This document shows positions 1 through 6,603 of a stretch of 8,080 nucleotides of DNA, piece by piece. The notes beneath the pieces were generated by a model. It saw only the letters and a program-made list of their open reading frames with translations. It was not told the origin of the DNA and did not search any database. The stretch's first letter is position 1; every line of letters begins with the position of its first letter. This DNA comes from Bacilli bacterium (GTDB taxonomy: Bacteria > Bacillota_I > Bacilli_A > RF39 > UBA660): the NCBI GenBank assembly GCA_918219625.1, contig CAKJXT010000100.1, positions 1 to 8,080 of the forward strand, written 5' to 3'. A program made the position numbers and the translations under genes.

Positions 1-1
1 A

Positions 2-328
2 ATAAAACAAATAAATGAACTAGACACAGTAGGCGCTACAAATATATATGCTCCAAGTATAGAAGGATTAAAAATTCTAGAAAGAGAATCAGACGACTAT
101 ACAAAAACAATAATATTAATGACAGATGGTGCTTCAAATAATGGTAAATTCAAAGACTTAAAAAATTACTATGAAAAAACTAGTAAAACAGTACCAATCT
201 ATAGTATTACTTTTGGAGATTCAAGCGAAAAACAATTAAAAGAAATAGCTAACTTAACAAACGGAAAAATCTTTGATGGAAAACAAGGACTAAAGAAAGC
301 ATTTAAAGAAGTAAGGAGTTATAACTAA
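2..328 (+). CDS. vWA domain protein, C-terminal part (5' end outside window)
   Basis: The frame is open from the window edge to the TAA at 326-328, giving about 108 residues of the C-terminal part of a von Willebrand factor A domain. Two metal-site (MIDAS) elements are visible: the Thr in a GATNIYAPSIEGL stretch (around base 35) and the Asp in IILMTDGASNN (bases 110-142). The usual C-terminal strands follow (VPIYSITFGD and a closing helix). The first MIDAS motif, DxSxS, would lie upstream and cannot be checked. vWA domains bind a metal and mediate protein-protein contacts, and in bacteria they often work with an AAA+ ATPase. The stop overlaps the next start by one base (TAATG), so this gene and the XpaC gene are translationally coupled. 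In related loci the vWA domain can be fused behind a substrate-binding domain; whether that is so here needs the missing 5' end. The family call is solid, the role is inferred. Confidence 0.85.
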   Translation: MKQINELDTVGATNIYAPSIEGLKILERESDDYTKTIILMTDGASNNGKFKDLKNYYEKTSKTVPIYSITFGDSSEKQLKEIANLTNGKIFDGKQGLKKAFKEVRSYN

Positions 329-957
329 TGAAAAATAAAGAAGTAACCTCCGCAGTACTTGGAAGCACATTCTTCGCAATACCATACTTAGGACTATCAG
401 TTGCTTTAGCGCCATCCCTAGTAATAGGAGGGTGTGCATTCCTAGCTTCAGAACTAATGTTTTCAGGAGTAAAGACAAAAGAAAAATTAAAAAACACAAA
501 TAGATCATTATATCAGAAAATCCAAGAAGCAAGAAAAGAACAAAAACAAATTAAAAATCTAATACCAAAAGTAGATAATATAGAAACACAAAAAAACTTA
601 AAAGAAATAAATGAAACAATAAATAAAATACTAGAAGAAGTAGAAAAAAATCCAAAAAAAGAAAAAAGTCTAAACAACTTCTTTGATTACTACTTGCCAG
701 TATTAATAAAAATAACAACAAGATACGATGAAATAGAAAATACAAGACTAACATCCAAAGACGAAAAAGCATTCATGACAAAAGCAGAAAAAATTATAAA
801 AGATACAAACAAAGCATTCAAAACAATACTATCAAATCTATATCAAAGAGACATAATGGATACAGATGCAGACATGAAAGTATATGAACTAATGATGAAA
901 GCTGACGGAATAGTAGAAGATAATATTATAAAGAGTGAGGTGCAAGATGAAAAATAA
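328..957 (+). CDS. xpaC: XpaC-family (5-bromo-4-chloroindolyl phosphate hydrolysis) membrane protein
   Basis: This 209-residue protein has a hydrophobic N-terminus (about residues 8-46, probably two membrane segments or a hairpin), a charged coiled-coil-like region (55-112) and a C-terminal helical domain. The conserved family signatures are FFDYYLPVLIKITTRYDEIE (118-137) and MDTDADMKVYELMMKADG (177-194). The family (PF10112) is named after a Bacillus subtilis gene affecting hydrolysis of a chromogenic phosphate. No catalytic residues typical of a phosphatase are visible, so a scaffold or membrane-adaptor role is more likely. In Firmicutes xpaC normally sits next to a telA homologue; here telA is five genes downstream in a separate transcription unit. 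The start is supported by AAGGAG at 313-318 and by the TAATG overlap with the vWA gene. Family assignment is confident; biochemical function is unknown. Confidence 0.85.
   Translation: MKNKEVTSAVLGSTFFAIPYLGLSVALAPSLVIGGCAFLASELMFSGVKTKEKLKNTNRSLYQKIQEARKEQKQIKNLIPKVDNIETQKNLKEINETINKILEEVEKNPKKEKSLNNFFDYYLPVLIKITTRYDEIENTRLTSKDEKAFMTKAEKIIKDTNKAFKTILSNLYQRDIMDTDADMKVYELMMKADGIVEDNIIKSEVQDEK
937..942 (+). promoter_or_regulatory. Shine-Dalgarno site that fixes the start of the binding-protein gene
   Basis: GAGGTG lies four bases before ATG 947. A GTG at 935 is in the same frame and would lengthen the protein by four residues, but it overlaps this site and has no good ribosome-binding site of its own. 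The ATG at 947 is therefore preferred. Confidence 0.7.
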
Positions 958-2143
958 AAAAACAATAATAGGTATAATACTATTTATTATATTAGTTGGA
1001 ACAATAATACTAATAAAATATCTAAAAGATGAAAGAGGAATAACTCTATCAAGAAATCTAACAACAGTATATGTCGCAACAGGTGGAGGAAAAGAAGACT
1101 TCCTAGCAGATGAAAATATTAAAAAAATACTAGAAAAAAAATACAAACTAAATGTAGTATACGATACATGGAGTAATGGTAAAACTATTACAAAACCATT
1201 AATAAGAGAAAGTGTTGGATTAGGTAATCAAAATATAATTGAAAGCATGAAACACGCAACAGACTTTGAAATTAATTCAGCAGGAGTATCAAAATACGAT
1301 GCATTATTTACTTCAGATCAAAGATTCTATGACTACTATAAATTAGCTCCTAATAAAGAACTAGGCGAAGCAGATAGATATACAGTACTAGAAGGTGGAC
1401 TAACACTAAATACTCCAATAGTAATATATAGCTGGGGTGAAGTAGTAGACGCTCTAATTAAAGAAAAAATAGTTACAGAAACAGATGGTGTATACTATAT
1501 AACAGATATGGACAAACTTATAACATATATACTAGAAGGAAAAAAATGGAAAGACATAGGACTTAATCTATATGGACAAATCAATATCGCATCAACTGAT
1601 CCAGTAACATCATCTCCGGGAGCAACTTACTATGGACTATTATTATCAATACTAAGTGAAGCTCAAGTAACAAATGAAAATGTTGATAAAAATTTACCAA
1701 AACTAAAAGAATTCTATATTAAATCAGGATATATGAACAATACACCAAAAGACCTATTTGAAAGCTATCTAAAAACAGGTATGGGCGCAAAACCAATGAT
1801 AGTTGACTATGAAAAAAGTATAATAGACTTCGCAAACTCATCACCAGATGCATTCAATCAAGTAAAAGATGATATAAGAATATTATATCCAACACCAACA
1901 ATATGGAACTCACACTGCTTTGCAGCATTTACAGAAAATGGACAAAAACTATACGAAGCTCTAAATGATCCAGAAATAGGACAAATTGCTTGGGAAAAAT
2001 ATGGATTCAGAACAGGTGTAACAGGTGGAACATACGATGTATCAAATATTGGAATAGGAGTACCTCAAACAATTAAAAGCACAGTATCAAGCTTAAAAAT
2101 GGATACATATAACAAACTAATTGATTATTTAAAAGGAAACTAA
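947..2143 (+). CDS. Membrane-anchored substrate-binding-like protein (type 2 periplasmic-binding fold)
   Basis: This is a 398-residue protein. Residues 6-24 form one strong hydrophobic helix after a Lys-rich start. No lipobox cysteine is present, so it is probably anchored by an uncleaved helix with the rest outside the cell. The body reads like the extracellular solute-binding family often annotated together with vWA domains (PF13531-like). It has a first strand with a glycine-rich turn (VYVATGGG, 41-48), ASTDPVTSSPGATYYGLL (215-232), a GMGAKPMIVDYEKS segment (278-291) and a closing ILYPTPTIWNSHCFAAF then AWEKYGFRTG block (312-357). No ABC permease or ATPase gene is nearby, so it more likely senses a ligand or contacts another protein than feeds a transporter. 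It overlaps the XpaC gene by 11 bases, consistent with one operon. The ligand cannot be deduced. Confidence 0.75.
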   Translation: MKNKKTIIGIILFIILVGTIILIKYLKDERGITLSRNLTTVYVATGGGKEDFLADENIKKILEKKYKLNVVYDTWSNGKTITKPLIRESVGLGNQNIIESMKHATDFEINSAGVSKYDALFTSDQRFYDYYKLAPNKELGEADRYTVLEGGLTLNTPIVIYSWGEVVDALIKEKIVTETDGVYYITDMDKLITYILEGKKWKDIGLNLYGQINIASTDPVTSSPGATYYGLLLSILSEAQVTNENVDKNLPKLKEFYIKSGYMNNTPKDLFESYLKTGMGAKPMIVDYEKSIIDFANSSPDAFNQVKDDIRILYPTPTIWNSHCFAAFTENGQKLYEALNDPEIGQIAWEKYGFRTGVTGGTYDVSNIGIGVPQTIKSTVSSLKMDTYNKLIDYLKGN

Positions 2144-2146
2144 TTT

Positions 2147-2635
2147 ATGGATTTCAAAAAAAGAAGAACAATAATAATAATAACAGCAACAATAATACTA
2201 ATAACTAGCATTATAGCCATAAAAAGTGTCGACAAATCAGACGAATATATGAAAAGATGTACAGAACCAACAACAGGAATAGTAATTGACTATAAAATGA
2301 CAACAACTACAAAAAAATATGGCTCAGGTATAAAATACTTCCATCACATTACGACAAAATATACGGTAGATGGAAAAGAATATGAAACAAAAGGAATCTA
2401 TAAAGGAAAAAAAACAGAATCTTTAAAACCAGGAGATAAAATATATATCAAATACAATCCAAATAATCTAGAAGAAATAATACCAAAATTTGCGACCGGA
2501 TATTTAGCAATAGATGAAAGCCTAGATAAAAAAATAATGATAATTATACCAACAGTATTAAGCCTATTAACACTACTTGTATATTTATTTTACTGTAATA
2601 AAAAGTATTACAATCAAATTAATAAAAATAATTAA
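2147..2635 (+). CDS. DUF3592-like two-helix membrane protein
   Basis: This 162-residue protein has a membrane helix at about 8-26, an outer beta-rich domain at about 38-115 and a second helix at about 129-149, followed by a short Lys/Asn-rich tail. The middle domain contains the pattern TKYTVDGKEYETKG (70-83) followed by LKPGDKIYIKYNPNNLEE (93-110), which matches the DUF3592 style of a small strand domain ending in an 'xYNPxNP'-type motif. The function of that family is unknown. The gene starts four bases after the preceding stop with only a weak AAAGGA site (2133-2138), so it probably depends on translation of the upstream gene. Its place between the binding-protein gene and another membrane protein suggests that it belongs to the same envelope complex. 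Confidence 0.6.
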   Translation: MDFKKRRTIIIITATIILITSIIAIKSVDKSDEYMKRCTEPTTGIVIDYKMTTTTKKYGSGIKYFHHITTKYTVDGKEYETKGIYKGKKTESLKPGDKIYIKYNPNNLEEIIPKFATGYLAIDESLDKKIMIIIPTVLSLLTLLVYLFYCNKKYYNQINKNN

Positions 2636-2644
2636 GGAACATTT

Positions 2645-3193
2645 ATGGATAAAGAAGAAACTCTAAATGAAATAAATAACGAATTAAAAACATATATAAA
2701 TGAATCAAGTTTTATTTCAATGAAATGCAGAAATAAACTATTAAAAATGTTTGAAGATGAATTTAATATAAATCTAGATATATCTAATTATAAAAATGTA
2801 GATCTAGAAGTATTAGAAGACTTTACAATTAGTTACAGAAATAATATTTATAAACCAGATAGCAATATAACTAATTTAGAACAATTTATGAATAAATATA
2901 ATACATTCAAAGAAAAAGCAGACAATTTAATAAAAAAACGTGAAATAGATTTCGAACATAAAAATGATTTAAAAAATATAGGTAACCTAATCGTTGTATT
3001 ATGTTTGATAATAGCTTTCATATCAATAATAATTCTAGGAATTGTAGCTTTATTAAAAGGTTACTATTTTGACTGCCTATGGTTTGTAGCAGTTGTAGCT
3101 CCATGGTTATTTCCTAAATTTAAAGAAAATTTTACTAATAGATTTATTAGAGCAAAAAATTATTTAAAAAGACTTCTTGAAAGAATTAAATAA
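2645..3193 (+). CDS. Unrecognised protein with two C-terminal membrane helices
   Basis: I do not recognise a family for this 182-residue protein. Residues 1-110 are a charged, mostly helical soluble region. Two hydrophobic stretches follow at about 112-137 and 141-157, then a strongly basic amphipathic tail (158-182, rich in Lys and Arg). By the positive-inside rule the N-terminal region and the tail are both likely cytoplasmic, with a short outer loop (KGYYFD). An AAGGA site at 2634-2638 precedes ATG 2645 and overlaps the previous gene's stop, so it is cotranscribed. It is the last gene of its operon, followed within 8 bases by a hairpin terminator. It may offer a cytoplasmic docking surface for the soluble TelA or AAA+ partner; that is inference from topology only. 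Confidence 0.6.
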   Translation: MDKEETLNEINNELKTYINESSFISMKCRNKLLKMFEDEFNINLDISNYKNVDLEVLEDFTISYRNNIYKPDSNITNLEQFMNKYNTFKEKADNLIKKREIDFEHKNDLKNIGNLIVVLCLIIAFISIIILGIVALLKGYYFDCLWFVAVVAPWLFPKFKENFTNRFIRAKNYLKRLLERIK

Positions 3194-3200
3194 AAAAATA

Positions 3201-3229
3201 ATCAGTATATTCAAAACGAATATACTGAT
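3201..3229 (+). terminator. Hairpin terminator of the first operon
   Basis: Bases 3201-3212 and 3218-3229 are a perfect 12-bp inverted repeat around the 5-base loop AAAAC. The stop codon of the last gene is just upstream. The T-tract after the stem is short and interrupted (ATTTATATT), while an A-rich run lies before it, so the element may be only moderately efficient. It separates the membrane-protein operon from the telA operon. Confidence 0.65.
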
Positions 3230-3273
3230 ATTTATATTAAAATTAATTAAAGAAATAATAAATTTTAAAGTGG

Positions 3274-3283
3274 TCGAATTCGA
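3274..3283. promoter_or_regulatory. Palindrome upstream of the telA promoter
   Basis: TCGAATTCGA is a perfect 10-bp palindrome 55 bases upstream of the -35 box. A weaker 5-bp stem (TTTAG/CTAAA, 3321-3334) lies directly before the -35 box. Either could be a regulator site, but nothing in the window ties them to a known protein. Confidence 0.2.
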
Positions 3284-3338
3284 TGAGTTTAAAAATGAAT
3301 TTTTTATGAAATCAAACATATTTAGCGCTCTAAATCAA

Positions 3339-3367
3339 TTGACTAAATAAGAGAATTATAATAAAAT
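3339..3367 (+). promoter_or_regulatory. Sigma-A-like promoter of the telA operon
   Basis: TTGACT (3339-3344) is followed after 17 bases by TAAAAT (3362-3367). Each box differs from consensus at one position and the spacing is ideal. A further TATAAT is at 3367-3372 but is 22 bases from the -35 box. Initiation near 3374 would leave a leader of about 20 bases before ATG 3393. Confidence 0.6.
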
Positions 3368-3392
3368 ATAATATAGATTATTAGGAGGAAAT

Positions 3393-4538
3393 ATGAACGG
3401 ATTAGAATTAAAAGTAGAACAAAAAGTAAATGAAGAAAGTATAGAAAATCTAACAAGTGAGAAAGTAACAGAAGAAAAAATAGAAAACTCACTTAACTAT
3501 GATATCTTAACAAAAGAAGAACAAAAAGCTATTGATGAATTCAATAGTAAAATTGATGTAACAGATACAACTCAAGTAATTCAATATGGAGCTGCTGCTC
3601 AAGAAAAGATATCTCAATTTTCAGACAGTATCCTAGAAGATGTAAAAACAAAAAATCTAGGAGAAACAGGAGACTTATTAGCTGACCTAGTAAGTCAAAT
3701 AAAAGCATTTGATAAAGACGTATCAGGACAAAATAAAGGATTCTTCGCAAAACTATTCAACAACGCTAAAAAAGAAATAGACTTCGCAATTGCTAAATAC
3801 AGTAAAATTGAAAAGAATATTGATACAATTGAAAATGGACTAGAAAAAGATAAACTACAAATGTTAAAAGATATTAGTATCTTTGATACAATGTATGAAA
3901 AGAACTTAGAATACTTTAAAGAAATATCTTTATACATAATTGCTGGTGAAAGAAAACTAGAAGAACTAAGAAATAAAGTATTACCAGAACTTCAAGAACA
4001 AGCTAAAAAATCAGGAGAACAATTAGATGTTCAAAAAGTAAATGATATGGAAAATATGATAAATAGATTCGAAAAGAAAATCTATGACTTAAAAACAACA
4101 AGAATCATATCAATTCAAATGGCTCCACAAATTAGACTACTTCAAAATAATGAAGCAGAACTAGTAGAAAAAATCCAAAGTTCAATTACAAATACAATTC
4201 CACTTTGGAAAAACCAAATGGTACTTGCTTTAGGAATAAATAACGCAAAACAAGCATTAAAATCACAACAAGCAGTATCTAAATTAACAAACGAAATGCT
4301 AGTTAAAAATAGTGAAACACTAAAACAAGGATCCATAGATATAGCTGAAGAATCAGAAAAAGCTATAGTTAATATTGAAACAATCAAGAAAACAAATGCA
4401 GACTTAATTGAAACATTAGATAAAGTAATTGAGATTCATAAAAACGGAAGAATCAAGCGTCAAGAAGCTGAAAAAGAACTTGAATCAATTGAAAAAGAAC
4501 TTAAAGATAAGATGCTTGAAATTCATGTTGAAAAATAA
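3393..4538 (+). CDS. telA: TelA-family (toxic anion resistance) protein
   Basis: This 381-residue, almost wholly helical cytoplasmic protein matches the usual length of the TelA family (PF05816). Recognisable blocks are IQYGAAAQEKISQFSDSIL (63-81), the linker GFFAKLFNNAKKEIDFAIAKY (116-136), LYIIAGERKLEELRNK (180-195), MAPQIRLLQNNEAELVEKIQ (243-262) and TIPLWKNQMVLAL (268-280). A coiled-coil C-terminus ends in repeated Glu/Lys (345-375). TelA homologues were named from tellurite resistance loci and are now linked to general chemical, cell-envelope and antimicrobial stress; their biochemistry is unsettled. No membrane helix is present. An AGGAGG site (3383-3388) gives strong initiation. Its stop overlaps the AAA+ gene start (TAATG at 4536-4540), and that gene has no ribosome-binding site of its own, so the two products are probably made in step and may form a complex. 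Confidence 0.92.
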   Translation: MNGLELKVEQKVNEESIENLTSEKVTEEKIENSLNYDILTKEEQKAIDEFNSKIDVTDTTQVIQYGAAAQEKISQFSDSILEDVKTKNLGETGDLLADLVSQIKAFDKDVSGQNKGFFAKLFNNAKKEIDFAIAKYSKIEKNIDTIENGLEKDKLQMLKDISIFDTMYEKNLEYFKEISLYIIAGERKLEELRNKVLPELQEQAKKSGEQLDVQKVNDMENMINRFEKKIYDLKTTRIISIQMAPQIRLLQNNEAELVEKIQSSITNTIPLWKNQMVLALGINNAKQALKSQQAVSKLTNEMLVKNSETLKQGSIDIAEESEKAIVNIETIKKTNADLIETLDKVIEIHKNGRIKRQEAEKELESIEKELKDKMLEIHVEK

Positions 4539-6109
4539 TGAATACTGACTATTTTAAAGATATATATAAAGACTTCTTTGGTGTAGAAACACAAAAAGAA
4601 GAAAATAAAAAAATTGAAGAGGGTAGTCAAAATACAATGATTACCCTTTTTGATAAAATAAATAAACTATATATAAAAGATGAATCAAAAGAATTACTAA
4701 AAAAAATAATAGAATATATGAGAAAATATAATGAAGGTATAGAAACTAACTATATACCATTCAATATATTAATAGAAGCAAACAATAAAGAAACAAAAGA
4801 AGAACTAATATACATTCTAGAACAAGCTTCAATAAACTTTAACTATATTAAAAATAATAACAAAAAAACAATATCTTTAATAAACCTAGATAAAGATATT
4901 AACTATGACTATGGATTTATAACTATAACAAATCTAAAAGGAATAAATAATATAGAAATAAAAGATCAAACAAATTTATTCAATAATTTAGAAGAGTTCT
5001 TACAAAAAGAAGAAAAAACAACTACTTTAGTAATAGGAACAAAAGAAGAAATATCAAACTTCTTCTTAGGAAGAGAATCTATAAAAAATAAATACTTCAC
5101 ATTTAATATAATAGGGACTAATCCTGATATACAAGATATATATGAATCTATATTAGAAAGTACTAATGTAGAAGATAATATGAAACCAGAATTATTAGAC
5201 TACATAACAAAAACATATAAAAATGATGACTATGTAGAATATAGAAATAATTTAATTAAATATATATCATTTAATAAAGAATTACCTAAGATAGAAGAAA
5301 AGAAAACACTAGAAGAAATATTTAAAGACTTAAATGAATTAGTAGGACTAGAAAAAGTAAAGAAAGTTTTATATGACTTAGTAGATGTTATAAACCTAAA
5401 AGAAAAAGCAAAAAACCTAACAATAAAAGACATGAATCTTCATATGGTATTCCTAGGTAATCCAGGAACAGGAAAAACAACAATAGCTAGAATCATATCA
5501 AATATCCTATATAATCTAGGATACATAAAAGAAAACAAACTAATAGAAGTATCAAGTAAAGATTTAGTTGGACAATATGTTGGACAAACTGCTCCTAAAA
5601 CAATGGATGTAATAAACAAAAGTTTAAATGGAGTTTTATTCATAGATGAAGCATACTCACTAGCAGTAAAAGGAGAAAATTCATATAATGCAGAAGCAAT
5701 AGCTACACTAATTCAAGCAATGGAAAACTATAGAGATAAATTAGTAGTAATATTTGCTGGTTACACTAAAGAAATGCAAGACTTCTTAGACTCAAACTCA
5801 GGAATAGTATCAAGAATTGGATACACACTTGAATTTGATGACTACACAACAGAAGAACTAATAAAAATATTCAATGGCTTCGCAACTAAAAATGGATTTG
5901 TAGTAGATGATGAAGCAATTAAATATCTAGAAGAAGTAATAAACGAAAATAGAAATATGAAGAACTTCGGAAATGCTAGATTTGTAAGAAACATATATGA
6001 AAAAACAGTGATTAAACACGCAACAAATGTAAAAGATAAAAAACAAAATAAAATACTAAAAACAATAACAAAAAATGATATAAGTATTGAAAACTTAAAT
6101 ATGGGGTAA
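4538..6109 (+). CDS. CbxX/SpoVK-type AAA+ ATPase with a degenerate N-terminal AAA+-like domain
   Basis: This is a 523-residue protein. The C-terminal half is a complete AAA+ module of the CbxX/CfxQ/SpoVK class: Walker A GNPGTGKT (307-314), pore-loop region DLVGQYVGQTAPKT (342-355), Walker B GVLFIDEAYSLA (365-376, D370 and E371), sensor 1 VIFAGYTKEM (404-413), arginine finger in SGIVSRI (R426) and sensor 2 GNARFVRN (478-485). Such proteins form hexameric rings that remodel partner proteins. Residues about 35-250 look like a second AAA+ domain that has lost its active site. FNILIEANNKETKEELIYIL (75-94) aligns with Walker A and keeps only the Lys; GFITITNLKG (126-135) stands where Walker B should be, with T and N instead of D and E; and TLVIGTKEEISNFF (163-176) matches sensor 1. 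TelA is the likeliest substrate or adaptor, since the two genes are translationally coupled. The active-domain call is firm; the dead domain is read by eye. Confidence 0.9.
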   Translation: MNTDYFKDIYKDFFGVETQKEENKKIEEGSQNTMITLFDKINKLYIKDESKELLKKIIEYMRKYNEGIETNYIPFNILIEANNKETKEELIYILEQASINFNYIKNNNKKTISLINLDKDINYDYGFITITNLKGINNIEIKDQTNLFNNLEEFLQKEEKTTTLVIGTKEEISNFFLGRESIKNKYFTFNIIGTNPDIQDIYESILESTNVEDNMKPELLDYITKTYKNDDYVEYRNNLIKYISFNKELPKIEEKKTLEEIFKDLNELVGLEKVKKVLYDLVDVINLKEKAKNLTIKDMNLHMVFLGNPGTGKTTIARIISNILYNLGYIKENKLIEVSSKDLVGQYVGQTAPKTMDVINKSLNGVLFIDEAYSLAVKGENSYNAEAIATLIQAMENYRDKLVVIFAGYTKEMQDFLDSNSGIVSRIGYTLEFDDYTTEELIKIFNGFATKNGFVVDDEAIKYLEEVINENRNMKNFGNARFVRNIYEKTVIKHATNVKDKKQNKILKTITKNDISIENLNMG

Positions 6110-6112
6110 AAT

Positions 6113-6502
6113 ATGAAAAAACTTTTAATAATAATTCCAATATTAATAATTATAATAATAGGTATTATATTTATAACTGATTGTGACAATACACCAAGAT
6201 ATACAATTGAACTAGATTCCAATCCATCAACAGGATATGATTGGCACTATGAAATAACTAATCAAATAGTCGATATAGAAAGATTTTATGATGATTCAAA
6301 CTGTAAAGAAGGAATACTAGGATGTGGTGGAAAAACAATATACATACTAACTCCATTAAAAAAAGGAACAACAACTATAGACTTTAAATACTGTAGACAG
6401 TATCAAGAACCATGTATAAAAGCAACATATGAAATAAATATAGATAAGGACCTAAATATAACAGAAACACATAAAGGTTCATACTTTTTAGAACAAGATT
6501 AA
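6113..6502 (+). CDS. Membrane-anchored chagasin-like (family I42) cysteine protease inhibitor
   Basis: This 129-residue protein has an N-terminal hydrophobic helix (4-21) followed by an extracellular beta domain. It shows the loops that define inhibitor family I42 (chagasin, PF09394): the NPSTGYDW loop (37-44), a GCGG segment (70-73) and a GTTTIDFKYCRQY block (85-97) ending in ATYEINID. These loops wedge into the active site of papain-like cysteine proteases in characterised members. The sequence FITDC (20-24) resembles a lipobox end but has Asp before the Cys, so a plain transmembrane anchor is likelier. Four further cysteines (64, 71, 94, 101) could make two disulfides, which classical chagasins lack. 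It starts three bases after the ATPase stop, with a weak GGGGT site inside that gene's end. As last gene of the telA operon it may protect an envelope complex from proteases; this is inference. Confidence 0.75.
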   Translation: MKKLLIIIPILIIIIIGIIFITDCDNTPRYTIELDSNPSTGYDWHYEITNQIVDIERFYDDSNCKEGILGCGGKTIYILTPLKKGTTTIDFKYCRQYQEPCIKATYEINIDKDLNITETHKGSYFLEQD

Positions 6503-6520
6503 TCTTGTTCTTTTTATTTT
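6490..6520 (+). terminator. Rho-independent terminator overlapping the inhibitor gene's stop
   Basis: Bases 6490-6500 and 6501-6511 are perfect inverted repeats (AGAACAAGATT/AATCTTGTTCT). They can fold as a stem of about 9 bp with a TTAA loop, followed by TTTTTATTTT. The stop codon at 6500-6502 lies at the centre of the hairpin. The element closes the telA operon before the rhuM promoter. Confidence 0.85.
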
Positions 6521-6541
6521 GAAAAAATTAACTAAAAGTTA

Positions 6542-6571
6542 TTTACAATACGAACATAATTATGTTATAAT
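6542..6571 (+). promoter_or_regulatory. Promoter of the RhuM-family gene
   Basis: TTTACA (6542-6547) and TATAAT (6566-6571) are separated by 18 bases, and TGT directly before the -10 box makes an extended -10 (TGnTATAAT). This would start transcription near 6578, giving a leader of about 25 bases. The perfect -10 box suggests strong basal activity. Confidence 0.65.
6553..6566. promoter_or_regulatory. Candidate operator: 14-bp palindrome in the rhuM promoter
   Basis: AACATAATTATGTT is a perfect palindrome filling most of the gap between the -35 and -10 boxes and touching the first base of the -10 box. A dimeric repressor bound here would block RNA polymerase. The RhuM-like product has a helix-turn-helix-like N-terminus, so self-repression is possible but not shown. 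Confidence 0.4.
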
Positions 6572-6603
6572 TTTTTGTAGTAAAAAACTAGGAGGGAAAA
6601 TCA

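Noticed and set aside
935..946. GTG at 935 as start of the binding-like protein
   Set aside because: The GTG precedes and overlaps the GAGGTG ribosome site that serves ATG 947, and would put an odd MRCK before a normal Lys-rich signal-anchor start.
3270..3350. 26-codon frame starting at GTG before the telA promoter, considered as a small gene
   Set aside because: There is no ribosome site, the frame has no ATG start near a plausible position, and the telA -35 box lies inside it.
6173..6187. Lipobox in the chagasin-like protein (FITDC)
   Set aside because: Asp directly before the Cys and no small residue at that place do not fit lipoprotein signal cleavage; a transmembrane anchor fits better.
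5842..6222. 126-codon frame on the minus strand
   Set aside because: It lies opposite the ATPase and inhibitor genes, its product is a Phe/Ile/Ser-rich mirror of AT-rich coding sequence, and it has no recognisable motif.
6551..6568. LexA (SOS) box upstream of rhuM, from CGAAC and GTT half-sites
   Set aside because: The half-sites are 8 bases apart instead of the 4 in the Gram-positive box and the right half lacks the final TC/CG bases.
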